Notes: a model not told the origin generated them from the sequence alone. A stretch of DNA of 64,000 bases from Sulfitobacter sabulilitoris (GCF_005887615.1 NZ_VANS01000001.1:47373-111372), one strand, 5' to 3'. Shown: positions 9,396 to 18,949, counted from the first letter of the stretch. Program-made: numbers and translations.

Positions 9396-10165
9396 CAGTT
9401 CTGCGCCTCGTGACCGTGGTCGGGATCGTGGTCATGATGATGATGGTGCCTGTCCGGCCCGTGCGAATGGCTGTGCTCGTGCCGATACAGCGCCAGCGCC
9501 CCTTGGGTGCCGGTGCCAAAGAGCGCGCGATACTCGGGCGCGCTGGCCACCAGTTCGGGCGTCCCCTCGCAGCAGACATGCCCGTTCAGGCACAAGACCC
9601 GATCCGATGCGGCCATCACGACGTGCAGATCGTGGCTGACCATCAGCACGGCACAGCCCAGATCGCGTCTGACCGCCTCGATCTGGCGGTAAAACGACGC
9701 GGCCCCCGGCTGGTCCAGCCCCTGCGTCGCCTCATCCAGGATCAGGATGTCGGGCCGGGCCAGCAACGCGCGCGCCAGCAGAACGCGCTGAAACTGTCCG
9801 CCCGACAGGCCCGCCATCTGCTGTTCCGCCAGATCGGGCAGGCCGGCCTTGTCCAGCGCGGCGGCGATGTCGGCCGCGCCGTGGCGCGACGGCAGGTTCA
9901 GAAAGCGCGCCACCGTCAGCGGCAGCGTGGCGTCGATCGCAAGGCTTTGCGGTACGTAACCGATGCGCAGCCCCCGCGCGCGCGCCACCGTACCGCCCGC
10001 CGGAACCAGCGCACCGATGAGCGCGCGCAGAAGGCTGGACTTGCCCGATCCGTTCGGCCCGACGATGGTCACGATCTCGCCCTTGTCGATACGAAAATCC
10101 ACCCCGCGCAGTACGATCTGCCCGCCATGGGCCAGCGTCAGCCCGCGGGTCTCGATCAGCGCCAT
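9395..10165 (-). CDS. znuC: zinc ABC transporter ATP-binding protein ZnuC
   Basis: ATPase of 256 residues with Walker A GPNGSGKSS, signature LSGGQFQRVLLARAL, Walker B ILILDEATQGLD and switch MVSHDLH. The last ~30 residues form a histidine-rich tail (HEHSHSHG, then runs of H and D), which in ZnuC proteins probably binds or senses zinc. It is translationally coupled to zur upstream and znuB downstream. Confidence 0.95.
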   Translation of the reverse strand: MALIETRGLTLAHGGQIVLRGVDFRIDKGEIVTIVGPNGSGKSSLLRALIGALVPAGGTVARARGLRIGYVPQSLAIDATLPLTVARFLNLPSRHGAADIAAALDKAGLPDLAEQQMAGLSGGQFQRVLLARALLARPDILILDEATQGLDQPGAASFYRQIEAVRRDLGCAVLMVSHDLHVVMAASDRVLCLNGHVCCEGTPELVASAPEYRALFGTGTQGALALYRHEHSHSHGPDRHHHHHDHDPDHGHEAQN

Positions 10166-10641
10166 CAGCCGTGATCCTGACAGGCGGGGCAGAGGCCCTC
10201 GGCCTCGACCACGGTGCGTTCGATGACAAAGCCCGCCGCGCGGGCGGCATCGCCCAGACGGCCCCGACCCACGGCGGTGTCGGCTTCGGCCACGGATTTG
10301 CAGGTGCGGCAGATCAGGAACGCGGGCGCGTGATCGGCGCCGGGATGGGCGCAGGCGATATAGGCGTTCAGCGCCTCGATCTTGTGGGCAAAGCCCGCCT
10401 TGACCAGGAAATCCAGCGCCCGGTAGGCGACCGGTGGCTGGTGGCCCAGCCCGTCCTGCGCCAGATGTCCCAGCAGGTCGTAGGCCCCCAGCGCGCGGTG
10501 TTCGCGCAGCAGGATTTCCAGCGCGCGTTGCCGCACCGGTGTCAGGTTCAACCCGTCACGGGCGCATTGCGCGCGGGCCCGCGCCAGCGTGTCGCTGACG
10601 CAGGCGGCGTGATCGTGGTTTTGAAATCCGATGGTCGTCAT
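10165..10641 (-). CDS. zur: Fur-family zinc uptake regulator Zur
   Basis: Zinc-dependent repressor of 158 residues. The N-terminal winged helix (LTPVRQRALEILLREHRALGA region) is followed by a dimerisation domain with two structural zinc CxxC pairs, CRTC and CPAC, plus a histidine-containing N terminus. It heads the znuCB chain and is divergent from znuA. A perfect palindrome resembling alphaproteobacterial Zur sites sits between the two start codons, implying that Zur represses both directions, including its own gene. Confidence 0.93.
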   Translation of the reverse strand: MTTIGFQNHDHAACVSDTLARARAQCARDGLNLTPVRQRALEILLREHRALGAYDLLGHLAQDGLGHQPPVAYRALDFLVKAGFAHKIEALNAYIACAHPGADHAPAFLICRTCKSVAEADTAVGRGRLGDAARAAGFVIERTVVEAEGLCPACQDHG

Positions 10642-10674
10642 CCGTGCGGTCCGATCTGCATTTCAGGGATTGAT

Positions 10675-10686
10675 ATGTTATAACAT
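10675..10686. promoter_or_regulatory. zur box: putative Zur operator
   Basis: Perfect 12-bp palindrome atgttataacat centred at 10680/10681, in the 89-base divergent region between zur and znuA. It lies 34-45 bases from the zur start and 45-56 bases from the znuA start, where a dimeric repressor would block both promoters. The TGTTATAACA core matches the kind of site reported for alphaproteobacterial Zur. Confidence 0.78.
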
Positions 10687-10730
10687 CCACATTAGCAAGA
10701 ACCGATCCGCAGCCACCGAGGATCGCCATC

Positions 10731-11663
10731 ATGCTCACCCGTCTCTTCGCTTTTTGCCTCTATGTCCTTGCCCTGCCTGCCGCCGCCACCGCCGATGCCC
10801 CGCGCGTGGCCACCGATATCGCACCGGTCCACGGGCTTGTCGCGCAGGTGATGGCGGGGGTCGGCACGCCCGATCTGGTGGTTCCGCCGGGCGCGTCGCC
10901 GCACGGCCACGCGATGCGACCGAGCGAGGCGCGGGCGCTGTCGCGCGCGGATCTTGTCATCTGGATCGGGCCCGCGCTGACACCGTGGCTGCAAGGACCG
11001 ATCGACACGCTGGCGCAGGGGGCCGACAGGCTGACCCTGCTGGAAGCCCCCGGCACCATCTTGCTGCCCTTTCGCGAGGGGGCGGCGTTCGAGGCCGACG
11101 ACCACGACCACGATCACGGTCATGACGAGACGACCCATCAAGAGGAGGCTTCCGATCCGCACGCATGGCTCGACCCGCGCAACGCCTCTGTCTGGCTTGA
11201 GGCGATCGCGGCGCGGTTGTCGGCGCTCGATCCGGCGCATGCCGCCACCTACCGCGCGAATGCCGCCAGCGCGCAGGCCGATCTTGACGCGCTTGAGGCC
11301 GAGATCGCCGCGCTGCTGACACCGTTGCAGGGCCGTCCGTTCGTCGTCTTTCACGACGCCTACCATTATTTCGAAGCGCGGTTCGGCACCGAGGCTGTTG
11401 CCGCCCTGTCGTTGGGCGATGCCAGCGATCCGGGGCCTGCCCACCTGGACGAGGTGCGCGATGCAATTGCCCGGTCGGGCGTCACATGCGCCTTTGTCGA
11501 GCCACAGGTGAACACCGGCCTGATCGACGCGGTGGCCGAGGGACAGGCCGTGCGGATCGCGACGCTGGACCCGCTGGGCCTGGATAGTCCGCCGGGGCCG
11601 GGGTTCTATCCGGCCTTGCTGCGCGGCATGGCGCGGGCGATGGCGGACTGCCTGGGCGGCTGA
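10731..11663 (+). CDS. znuA: zinc ABC transporter substrate-binding protein ZnuA
   Basis: Periplasmic zinc-binding protein, 310 residues. It has a signal peptide (first ~20 residues ending AAATA), conserved metal-ligand histidines in APVHGLVAQVM, GASPHGHAMRPSEA and FVVFHDAYHYFE, and the charged His/Asp loop DDHDHDHGHDE (about residue 123) typical of ZnuA. The ribosome site gagga precedes the ATG. It is transcribed divergently from zur-znuC-znuB across the palindrome at 10675-10686. Confidence 0.95.
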   Translation: MLTRLFAFCLYVLALPAAATADAPRVATDIAPVHGLVAQVMAGVGTPDLVVPPGASPHGHAMRPSEARALSRADLVIWIGPALTPWLQGPIDTLAQGADRLTLLEAPGTILLPFREGAAFEADDHDHDHGHDETTHQEEASDPHAWLDPRNASVWLEAIAARLSALDPAHAATYRANAASAQADLDALEAEIAALLTPLQGRPFVVFHDAYHYFEARFGTEAVAALSLGDASDPGPAHLDEVRDAIARSGVTCAFVEPQVNTGLIDAVAEGQAVRIATLDPLGLDSPPGPGFYPALLRGMARAMADCLGG

Positions 11664-11717
11664 CCCGGACCGGCGCGGCCAACATGGTGCTGGCGGAGCG
11701 GGGGGCACCCTTCGCGG

Positions 11718-11744
11718 AAAAAGCCCCGCCGGTAAAGGCGGGGC
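11718..11744 (-). terminator. rho-independent terminator of the phoX-like gene
   Basis: 8-bp perfect GC stem (11723-11730 with 11737-11744, 6-base loop) followed on the minus strand by five T residues (five A at 11718-11722 on the plus strand). It lies 37 bases beyond the stop of the phosphatase gene transcribed on this strand. Confidence 0.85.
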
Positions 11745-11780
11745 GTCGTGTTCTGACGGCCGGTTTTCGGTCGGAAATCG

Positions 11781-13817
11781 TCAGACCGCGATCTTGCCGC
11801 CGCCTGTCTTGGTCACCACCAGGACCGAGGGGCGCGGCGGCATCGCGGGGTCGAAGTCGGGCCAGCGCGTCGCGGGATCCTCGAAGGTGCTGTCGCGCTC
11901 GAACCCGGTGAGAGCCTTGGTGCCGTCCGTGCCGGGGTGCTGCACCGCAAGGAACAGCGTTTCGCCGTCGTCGGTGAAGTAGGGGCCGCACAGCTCGCCG
12001 CCGACGGGGCAGCGGAAGAACAGCTTCGAGGCGCCGCGCAGGTCGCCTTCGGTCTCCAGCGCATAGAGGCCATCGGATTTCCCGGTCTTGCTCCAGCCCG
12101 ATCCCTGGTCGGTCGAAATCCACAGCCGCCCTTCGGCATCCACCGCGGCGTTGTCGGGCGAACTGAACCAGCCGTGCTCCGATGTCTCGGGGTTCCACTG
12201 CGCGCCGACGTCCTCGACGCTGGGATCGCCGCATTTCACGAGGATCGACCAGGCGCCGCGAATCGCGGCGTGATCGCCGTTGTCCTCCCTGATCTCGATG
12301 ATGTGGCCGAACGCGCTTTCGGGGCGCGGGTTGGCGGCGTTGACCTGATCGGGCTGGCGCTTGGTGTTGTTGGTCAGCATGATGTAGGCGGTGCCGCCGG
12401 GGCCCGGCTGCGCGTCTTCGGGGCGGTCCATCGGGGTGGCGCCCAACAGGTCGGCCGCGAGGCGCGTGTCGATCATCACGTCGGCCTGATCGTTGAACCC
12501 GTTGTCCGTCGTCAGCGGACCCTGCCCATGCACCAGCGGCATCCACTCCACGGTGCCGTCCTCGTCGAAACGCGCGACGTAGAGCGTGCCATCGCTCAGC
12601 AGCCTCGAATTGGCCGCACGGTCGTCCGTCACGGTGCCGCCAGAGACGTATTTGTATTGGTAATCAAAGCGGTTGTCGTCGCCCGAGTAGATCACCAGCT
12701 TGCCATCGGTGCTGATCGTGGTTTCCGCGCCCTCGTGGCGGAAACGGCCCAACGCGGTGTGCTTGACCGGCTTCGCCGAGGGATCGCGCGGGTCCACCTC
12801 GACGATCCAGCCCCAGCGGTTCGGCTCGTTGGGTTCGCGATCGATGTTCCAGCGGTCGTGGTATTTGCCCCAGGCATACCACATGCCGGGCACGCCATAG
12901 CGTCGGTTGCGCCTGGCCTCGGCCTCTTCCATCCCGGTGACGTCCGGCTTGCCTTCGGCATCGACCTTGTCGGTCCAGAAATAGCCGTGAAAATTTTCCT
13001 CGGCCATCAGGTAGGTGCCCCAAGGGGTCATGCCGCCGGCGCAGTTGTTGACGGTGCCGATGACGGTCATGCCCTCGGGGTCGGCGTTGGTCTGCATCCG
13101 GGGATGGCCCGCGGCGGGGCCGTCGATCGTCATCTCGGTCGCCAGCGGCGTGATCCGCCGGTTGTAGGTGCTGTCGCGGACCACGGCCCATGTGCCGTCG
13201 TCGCCGCGCGCGATCTCGACCACCGTGCCGCCGTGCGCGGCCATTTCGATGTCGACCAAGTCGCGCGTCATGCCCTCGAAGGCGGCGCGATCCTGGCGGC
13301 CAAGGCCGGGAAACATCACTTCTTCGTTTGTGTATTCGTGGTTCACGCACAGCAGCCCGCGCGTGCCGTCGTCGTTCAGCGCGGTAAAGCCCACGTAGTC
13401 GTTGTTGTACCCGAATTGCTTGAGTTGCGCCTCGGCGGTCTGGTTCATCACGTCGAATTCGGGCGCGTCGGCGGTGATCGGATCGCCCCAGCGCAACAGC
13501 ACCTGCGCGTCATAGCCTTCCGCGATATGATGCGTGGTGTCGTTGCCCCATGCGATTTCGTCGAATTTATAACGGCTTGCCGCATGGGCGGCGGCGGCGG
13601 CCTGCTTGGGTGCGATCATCGCGGATGTGCCGAACAGCGCGGTCGTCGCGGTCACGCCCAGCATCCCGCGCAGCATGTCGCGGCGGCCATAACGGCGATT
13701 GATCACATCGCCGATGGTGCGGCCCAGGTTGGGGTTCGTTGGAATGTCGTCGAAGGCCTCGAAGGCCTCGGCCTTGTTGCCGATTTCGGGGTCGTTGATG
13801 ATATCTTTGCGGGTCAT
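11781..13817 (-). CDS. phoX: PhoX-family (DUF839) phosphatase, Tat-exported
   Basis: Protein of 678 residues matching PhoX-type calcium-dependent alkaline phosphatases (DUF839). The N terminus is long before the export signal, as usual in this group; a twin-arginine motif lies at YGRRDMLRGMLGV (Arg45-Arg46) before a hydrophobic stretch and AAAAA. The catalytic half contains repeated acidic and glycine motifs such as LLCVNHEYTNEEVMFPG and FHGYFWTDKVD. PhoX releases phosphate from organic esters in the periplasm or outside the cell and is common in marine bacteria. It is a single-gene unit with its own terminator and a weak Pho-box-like sequence upstream. Exact substrate range is not readable. 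Confidence 0.9.
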   Translation of the reverse strand: MTRKDIINDPEIGNKAEAFEAFDDIPTNPNLGRTIGDVINRRYGRRDMLRGMLGVTATTALFGTSAMIAPKQAAAAAHAASRYKFDEIAWGNDTTHHIAEGYDAQVLLRWGDPITADAPEFDVMNQTAEAQLKQFGYNNDYVGFTALNDDGTRGLLCVNHEYTNEEVMFPGLGRQDRAAFEGMTRDLVDIEMAAHGGTVVEIARGDDGTWAVVRDSTYNRRITPLATEMTIDGPAAGHPRMQTNADPEGMTVIGTVNNCAGGMTPWGTYLMAEENFHGYFWTDKVDAEGKPDVTGMEEAEARRNRRYGVPGMWYAWGKYHDRWNIDREPNEPNRWGWIVEVDPRDPSAKPVKHTALGRFRHEGAETTISTDGKLVIYSGDDNRFDYQYKYVSGGTVTDDRAANSRLLSDGTLYVARFDEDGTVEWMPLVHGQGPLTTDNGFNDQADVMIDTRLAADLLGATPMDRPEDAQPGPGGTAYIMLTNNTKRQPDQVNAANPRPESAFGHIIEIREDNGDHAAIRGAWSILVKCGDPSVEDVGAQWNPETSEHGWFSSPDNAAVDAEGRLWISTDQGSGWSKTGKSDGLYALETEGDLRGASKLFFRCPVGGELCGPYFTDDGETLFLAVQHPGTDGTKALTGFERDSTFEDPATRWPDFDPAMPPRPSVLVVTKTGGGKIAV

Positions 13818-13904
13818 GGGCAGCTCCAGTCGGAATGATGCGTATCAAAGGCCGCGACGCAAGACAGCGGCGCGAGGTCGATGACGATGGACTGCCCGAT
13901 GATT

Positions 13905-13922
13905 GTAACCTTGGCGTGACAG
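13905..13922 (-). promoter_or_regulatory. weak candidate Pho box upstream of phoX-like gene
   Basis: On the minus strand the sequence reads ctgtcac, four spacer bases, then aggttac, about 90 bases before the phosphatase start. The first half matches the Pho-box half-site CTGTCA well; the second matches poorly. PhoB control is expected for PhoX, but the site itself is marginal. Confidence 0.3.
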
Positions 13923-14015
13923 GTTCCACTGAAATCGCGTGGTCCCGCCCTCTGGCGTCGGTGTGCTACCTTAGGTGGAATATGCGGCGCACGGCAAGCC
14001 CGCCGTTCCTGACCG

Positions 14016-15236
14016 CTACAGCCCGGCGGCGGCCAGAAGATCGGGGATGTGCTTTTTGAACGGAAAGAAGCCCTTGGTCGCGTGTGGCCAGGCGCGGCTG
14101 TCGAAATCGCGGCGCACCGCGGTCACCGGCGGCATGTCCGGGTGATCGGCCATCCGCGCCAGCAGATCGGCGTTGGGCCCGACGGGGGCGTGCGCCATCA
14201 CGATCTGGTCGATTCCCGCGCCTGCGGCCCAGTCCGCCACCGCCTGCGCATCGCCTGCCACCGGGGCCACGTCGCCAAGGCGTTCGGCCCAGCGGGTCGT
14301 GACGTCTTGCAGGGCGGCGTGATGAAAGGCGGCCCTGTGCGGCGCGGGATGCAAGGGGCTTTGCGTGCTGGCGGCATCGACGGGCAGGGTGGCTACCGGG
14401 GCGATTCCGCGATCCAAGATGAACGCCGGGCTCAGATCGTCGGTATGCAGGATGAACCCGGTGCGCAGGCCGGGATCGGGCGGGGTCTGGCCCGTGGGCA
14501 GGGCGCGTGGCTCCGGGTCCGGTCCGGCGGGGGACAGGGCGGGCGCCTCGCGCGCAAGTTGCCCGGTCGGATCGAAACGGCCATCGGTATATTTCGCGAT
14601 ATTGTCGGGCCGGGCGGCATAGGTCTTGCCGCGCGTCTGAAGCCCCGCGACCCAGCGCCAGCCAAGCGTGTTGGACGCCGGATCGCCATCCAGCAGGTGC
14701 CGCAGAAAGAAATCCGCACCCAGCACCCAAGGCAGGTCGAGCGTGAACACCCAGATCGACGCGAACCACATGCGCGCGTGATTGTGCAGATACCCCGTCT
14801 GCGCCAGTTCCCGCGCCCAGGCGTCGAAACACGCGATGCCGGTGTCGCCCGCGCAGGCGGCCTCCCACCGCTGGCGCAGACCGCCCTGCGTCTGCAGGTC
14901 GTCCACCGCGCGGCGCACTTGGGTCTGGTAATCGGCCCAGACGCCGGGGCGCAGTTCCAGCCAGCCTTTCCAATAGGTGCGCCAGAACACTTCCTGAACG
15001 AATTTTTCCGCCGAGGACGCGGCGTGGCGGCCCAGCACGGCGGCCAGAACCTCCTCTTCGGTCACAAGGCGGGTGCGCAGGTAGGGCGACAGGGTCGAGA
15101 CGTGCTGATGCGCGCCCGGCCCCAGATCGTAGTTGCGGCGCGCGGCATAGTCGCGCGCGGCATGGGGGACGAAACGCGCCAGCCGGTGCAGGGCGTCGGT
15201 GCGGTTGGGCGGGAAATGGGTCAATGCGACGCTCAT
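14016..15236 (-). CDS. photolyase/cryptochrome-like FAD-binding protein with reversed domain order
   Basis: 406 residues from the ATG at 15236; the longer frame upstream is non-conserved. Residues about 45-225 carry the helical FAD-binding domain of the DNA photolyase/cryptochrome family: STLSPYLRTRLVTE, EVFWRTYWKGWLE, TGYLHNHARMWFASIWVF (about 147-164), then DGDPASNTLGWRWVAG and FDPTG. In ordinary photolyases an alpha/beta antenna domain precedes this; here the protein starts almost directly with the FAD domain. An alpha/beta-looking region (about 260-400, with PVGPNADLLARM) follows it. A light-dependent repair or sensory role is inferred; the partner and substrate are unknown. It is divergent from clpP. 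Confidence 0.8.
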   Translation of the reverse strand: MSVALTHFPPNRTDALHRLARFVPHAARDYAARRNYDLGPGAHQHVSTLSPYLRTRLVTEEEVLAAVLGRHAASSAEKFVQEVFWRTYWKGWLELRPGVWADYQTQVRRAVDDLQTQGGLRQRWEAACAGDTGIACFDAWARELAQTGYLHNHARMWFASIWVFTLDLPWVLGADFFLRHLLDGDPASNTLGWRWVAGLQTRGKTYAARPDNIAKYTDGRFDPTGQLAREAPALSPAGPDPEPRALPTGQTPPDPGLRTGFILHTDDLSPAFILDRGIAPVATLPVDAASTQSPLHPAPHRAAFHHAALQDVTTRWAERLGDVAPVAGDAQAVADWAAGAGIDQIVMAHAPVGPNADLLARMADHPDMPPVTAVRRDFDSRAWPHATKGFFPFKKHIPDLLAAAGL

Positions 15237-15440
15237 TCCGGGCGAGTTAGGCCGGGGGCGGCGGCGTTCAAGGACGCAGGCGATCGGCCGAGGGATGCAA
15301 GCGCGCCGGACGGTCGATTTGCCCGTGACCTGACTGCGATCTGTCCGGCCCCCCTTGCAGCCCCCCAGTGCCGATACTAAGCTTTGTGTAACGGTTGCCT
15401 TGGTATGGTCCCGGGCGCACAAATCAAACAGGCAGATTCC

Positions 15441-16073
15441 ATGAATGATCCCTACGACACGTACATGAACACCCTCGTTCCGATGGTGGTCGAACAGACC
15501 AGCCGGGGCGAGCGTGCCTATGACATTTTTTCGCGCCTGCTCAAGGAACGGATCATCTTCTTGTCAGGCCCGGTGCACGATGGAATGTCGTCGCTGATCG
15601 TTGCGCAATTGCTGCACCTCGAGGCGGAAAACCCGTCCAAGGAAATCAGCATGTACATCAATTCGCCCGGTGGCGTGGTGACCAGCGGCCTGTCGATCTA
15701 TGACACGATGCAATACATCAAGCCCAAGGTCAGCACGCTGGTCATCGGGCAGGCGGCGTCGATGGGGTCGCTGCTGCTGACGGCGGGCGAGGCGGGGATG
15801 CGGTTTTCGCTGCCCAACAGCCGTGTGATGGTGCACCAGCCCTCTGGCGGGTATCAGGGCCAGGCGACGGATATCATGATCCACGCACAGGAAACCCAGA
15901 AACTCAAAACGCGCCTGAACGAGATATATGTCAAGCACACAGGCCAGACTTTGAAGAAAGTGGAAGAGGCGCTGGAGCGTGACAACTTCATGTCGCCCGA
16001 GGATGCCAAGAACTGGGGCCTGATCGACGAGATCGTCGAAAGCCGCGGCAAGGCGGACGACGAAGCGAAGTAA
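15441..16073 (+). CDS. clpP: ATP-dependent Clp protease proteolytic subunit
   Basis: Serine protease subunit of ClpXP, 210 residues from the ATG at 15441; an upstream in-frame extension of 19 residues is not conserved. Catalytic triad: Ser107 in [11 protein letters not shown], His132 in [12 protein letters not shown], Asp181 in ERDNFMS. It forms the 14-subunit barrel fed by the ClpX unfoldase encoded 145 bases downstream. A general housekeeping and stress protease; in this group it also controls cell-cycle proteins. Confidence 0.98.
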   Translation: MNDPYDTYMNTLVPMVVEQTSRGERAYDIFSRLLKERIIFLSGPVHDGMSSLIVAQLLHLEAENPSKEISMYINSPGGVVTSGLSIYDTMQYIKPKVSTLVIGQAASMGSLLLTAGEAGMRFSLPNSRVMVHQPSGGYQGQATDIMIHAQETQKLKTRLNEIYVKHTGQTLKKVEEALERDNFMSPEDAKNWGLIDEIVESRGKADDEAK

Positions 16074-16218
16074 GACAAAGCGCCGCGGCGGGCTGCCATG
16101 ATTTTGCGATTGTGGACCCGCCGGGGCTGCCCTAAGCTTGGGGTGCGATACACGCGACACGGGCACGCACCGCCCATCGGGGCGGCGCTGATGGAACGCA
16201 AGACCTGAAAGGGTTGAC

Positions 16219-17484
16219 ATGGCTACGAATACGACGGGCGACAGCAAGAATACGCTTTACTGCAGCTTTTGCGGCAAAAGCCAGCACGAGGTGCGCAAGC
16301 TGATCGCGGGGCCGACCGTGTTCATCTGCGATGAATGCGTCGAACTTTGCATGGACATCATCCGCGAAGAGACCAAGGCCAGCGGGTTGAAATCCACCGA
16401 CGGTGTGCCGACGCCCAAGGATATCTGCGATGTACTTGACGATTACGTGATCGGGCAGGCAAACGCGAAAAAGGTCCTCTCGGTCGCGGTGCACAACCAC
16501 TACAAGCGCCTCAATCACGCCCAGAAGGGCGGCGATATCGAACTGGCGAAATCCAATATCCTGCTGATTGGCCCGACCGGCTGCGGCAAGACGCTGCTGG
16601 CGCAGACGTTGGCGCGCATCCTCGATGTGCCGTTCACGATGGCCGATGCAACCACGCTGACCGAAGCCGGTTACGTGGGCGAAGACGTCGAGAACATCAT
16701 CCTCAAGCTGCTGCAAAGCTCGGAATACAATGTCGAGCGCGCGCAGCGCGGCATCGTCTACATCGACGAGGTCGACAAGATCACCCGCAAGTCCGAGAAC
16801 CCCTCGATCACGCGCGACGTGTCGGGCGAGGGCGTGCAGCAGGCGCTGCTCAAGCTGATGGAGGGTACGGTCGCGAGCGTGCCGCCGCAGGGCGGGCGCA
16901 AGCATCCGCAGCAGGAATTCCTGCAGGTGGACACCACGAACATCCTGTTCATCTGCGGCGGTGCCTTTGCCGGACTGGACCGGATCATCGCGGCGCGCGG
17001 CAAGGGATCGGCGATGGGGTTTGGCGCGGATGTGCGCGACAAGGACGCGCGCGGCATCGGCGAAATCTTTACCGATCTGGAACCCGAAGACCTGCTGAAA
17101 TTCGGCCTGATCCCCGAATTTGTCGGCCGCCTTCCGGTTCTGGCGACGCTCGAGGATCTGGACGAGGACGCGCTTGTCACCATCCTGACGCAGCCCAAGA
17201 ACGCATTGGTCAAGCAGTACCAGCGCCTGTTCGAGCTGGAGGACACGCAGCTGACCTTCACCGATGATGCGCTCAAGGCGATCGCCAAGCGCGCCATCGA
17301 GCGCAAGACCGGCGCACGGGGTCTGCGCTCCATCCTGGAGGATATCCTGCTCGATACCATGTTCGATCTGCCGGGGCTCGACAGCGTGACAGAGGTCGTG
17401 GTGAACGAAGAGGCGGTGATGTCCGACGCCAACCCGCTGATGATCCACGCCGACGCGGAGAAAGCGCCGGCCTCGGCGGGGTGA
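16219..17484 (+). CDS. clpX: ATP-dependent Clp protease ATP-binding subunit ClpX
   Basis: AAA+ unfoldase of 421 residues. N-terminal C4 zinc-binding domain (CSFCGKS and CDECVELC, residues about 13-43), Walker A GPTGCGKT, Walker [11 protein letters not shown], pore loop region GYVGEDVE, and sensor region near [15 protein letters not shown]. It recognises substrates and threads them into ClpP. It lies directly after clpP on the same strand, the usual order, and ends in a strong terminator. Confidence 0.98.
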   Translation: MATNTTGDSKNTLYCSFCGKSQHEVRKLIAGPTVFICDECVELCMDIIREETKASGLKSTDGVPTPKDICDVLDDYVIGQANAKKVLSVAVHNHYKRLNHAQKGGDIELAKSNILLIGPTGCGKTLLAQTLARILDVPFTMADATTLTEAGYVGEDVENIILKLLQSSEYNVERAQRGIVYIDEVDKITRKSENPSITRDVSGEGVQQALLKLMEGTVASVPPQGGRKHPQQEFLQVDTTNILFICGGAFAGLDRIIAARGKGSAMGFGADVRDKDARGIGEIFTDLEPEDLLKFGLIPEFVGRLPVLATLEDLDEDALVTILTQPKNALVKQYQRLFELEDTQLTFTDDALKAIAKRAIERKTGARGLRSILEDILLDTMFDLPGLDSVTEVVVNEEAVMSDANPLMIHADAEKAPASAG

Positions 17485-17539
17485 TCCGCTCCGCTGGAGC
17501 GGGACGATCGCCCGGAACGGCGCGCAACACGACACATCG

Positions 17540-17565
17540 GGCGGGCCACAATGGCCCGCCTTTTT
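17540..17565 (+). terminator. rho-independent terminator of clpX
   Basis: Perfect 9-bp GC-rich stem (17540-17548 with 17552-17560, 3-base loop) followed by five T residues, about 55 bases after the clpX stop. Confidence 0.92.
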
Positions 17566-17625
17566 CATGTCCCACGCCCGGCGCGGGTGCCGGACACCAG
17601 GACAGCACAGCAAGGACACGCACAG

Positions 17626-18006
17626 ATGACGATCACTCGTATTCACTCCGGTGGCGCCTTTGAATCCAAGATCGGCTATTGCCGGGCCGTGATCGCGGGC
17701 GGTTTCGTGCATGTCGCGGGCACGGTTGCGGCAGGTCCGGATGTGCCGGAGGGAGTCGTCGAACAATGCGCCTCGGCGCTCGACGTGGTTCGCACCGCGC
17801 TGGCCGAGGCCGGATGCCGCTTTTCGGACGTGGTGCGCGTGACCTACATGCTGCCAGACCGGAGTGAGTTCGAGCCGTGCTGGCCGCTGCTGGCGGAGGC
17901 CTTCGGCGACAACCCTCCCGTCGCCACGATGATCGAATGCGGGCTTATCGACCCCAAGTACCGGATCGAGATTGAAGTCACCGCGATGCTGCCCGGACGG
18001 GAGTAG
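17626..18006 (+). CDS. RidA family (YjgF/YER057c/UK114) protein
   Basis: 126 residues from the ATG at 17626, preceded by the ribosome site aagga. Family features: [19 protein letters not shown] near the N terminus, the trimer-interface region [18 protein letters not shown], and the C-terminal [17 protein letters not shown], which supplies the acidic residue of the active cleft. RidA proteins deaminate reactive enamine/imine intermediates of amino-acid metabolism. The usual catalytic arginine is not obvious in the expected segment ([10 protein letters not shown] keeps one nearby), so activity is not certain. It lies between the clpX terminator and the NDUFA12-like gene. Confidence 0.88.
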   Translation: MTITRIHSGGAFESKIGYCRAVIAGGFVHVAGTVAAGPDVPEGVVEQCASALDVVRTALAEAGCRFSDVVRVTYMLPDRSEFEPCWPLLAEAFGDNPPVATMIECGLIDPKYRIEIEVTAMLPGRE

Positions 18007-18091
18007 CACAGGCCCGCCAATCGCCCGCATCGCGCTGGACCTTTCGCCGGGCTTGCGTCATATGTGGGCCAACCAGCTTTCGGAGGCTTTC

Positions 18092-18475
18092 ATGGGCATC
18101 GTCAATTCCCTTCTGCGCGCAGTCACATGGTGGAACGGCCAGACGCTCAATACCCAGCTTTGGACATGGCGCAAAGGCGTCAAGGTCGGAGAAGACAGCC
18201 AGGGCAACGTGTTCTACGAGACCCGCGACAAATCCCGCCGCTGGGTGATCTTCAACGGTGAGGCGGAAGCCAGCCGGATCGACCCTGACTGGCACGGCTG
18301 GATGCACCATACCTGGAACGAGCCACCCACAGCGAAACCGCTGCCGCACAAGCCCTGGGAAAAGCCGCATCAGGAAAACCTGACCGGCACCCCGCTGGCC
18401 TATGCGCCCAAGGGATCGATCCGCCGTTCCGATCCCGCCGTGCGCAGCGATTACGAGGCTTGGACCCCGGAATAA
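18092..18475 (+). CDS. NDUFA12-family NADH:ubiquinone oxidoreductase accessory subunit
   Basis: 127 residues from the ATG at 18092, preceded by cggagg. Matches the NDUFA12/B17.2 accessory subunit of respiratory complex I: N-terminal [18 protein letters not shown], central [20 protein letters not shown] with [16 protein letters not shown], all family hallmarks. In alphaproteobacteria this gene is typically unlinked to the nuo operon and sits beside the MlaD-like and DUF2155 genes, as here. It likely stabilises the peripheral arm on the cytoplasmic side. Confidence 0.93.
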   Translation: MGIVNSLLRAVTWWNGQTLNTQLWTWRKGVKVGEDSQGNVFYETRDKSRRWVIFNGEAEASRIDPDWHGWMHHTWNEPPTAKPLPHKPWEKPHQENLTGTPLAYAPKGSIRRSDPAVRSDYEAWTPE

Positions 18476-18487
18476 GGCCCGCGAGAA

Positions 18488-18949
18488 ATGTCTGAAAACA
18501 GCACAGAAGTTATCGTTGGCGGCGCCGTTCTGGCGGGGGCCATAGCGTTCATGCTCTATGCAGGCCAAGCCACCGGCTATGCCACCGGCAGCGCGACCTA
18601 TCCGCTGACCGCCAGCTTTCGCAGCATCGAAGGCATCACCGTCGGCAGCGACGTGCGGCTTGCGGGCGTCAAGGTCGGCACCGTGACCGATATCGAACTG
18701 AACATCGAAACCTACCGCGCCAGCACCACCGTGGCGGTCCAGCAGGACATCGCGATCCCCGACGACAGCGCCATCACGGTCGCATCCGAAGGGTTGCTGG
18801 GCGGCAATTTCATCGAAATCGTGCCCGGCGGATCGCCGTTCTTCTTTGAGCCGGGCGCCACCATCGAAGACACCCAAGGCGCCGTCAGCCTGATATCGCT
18901 CCTGCTCAAGTTCGTGACCGGCAGCGGCGACAGCGGGGCAGGGGAATGA
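18488..18949 (+). CDS. mlaD: MlaD-family outer-membrane lipid asymmetry protein
   Basis: 153 residues: one N-terminal membrane helix (about 9-28) followed by a single MCE/MlaD domain (YPLTASFRSIEGITVGSDVR, AGVKVGTVTDIEL, VASEGLLGGNFIEI). It is the periplasmic phospholipid-carrying hexamer subunit of the Mla transport system that retrieves phospholipids from the outer membrane. No mlaE or mlaF neighbour is present; in related bacteria this stand-alone position next to the NDUFA12 gene is common. It overlaps the next gene by 4 bases. Confidence 0.9.
   Translation: MSENSTEVIVGGAVLAGAIAFMLYAGQATGYATGSATYPLTASFRSIEGITVGSDVRLAGVKVGTVTDIELNIETYRASTTVAVQQDIAIPDDSAITVASEGLLGGNFIEIVPGGSPFFFEPGATIEDTQGAVSLISLLLKFVTGSGDSGAGE

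Noticed and set aside
11937..13838. 633-residue frame on the plus strand
   Set aside because: Exactly antisense to the PhoX-like gene, which has a Tat motif, conserved family segments and a terminator.
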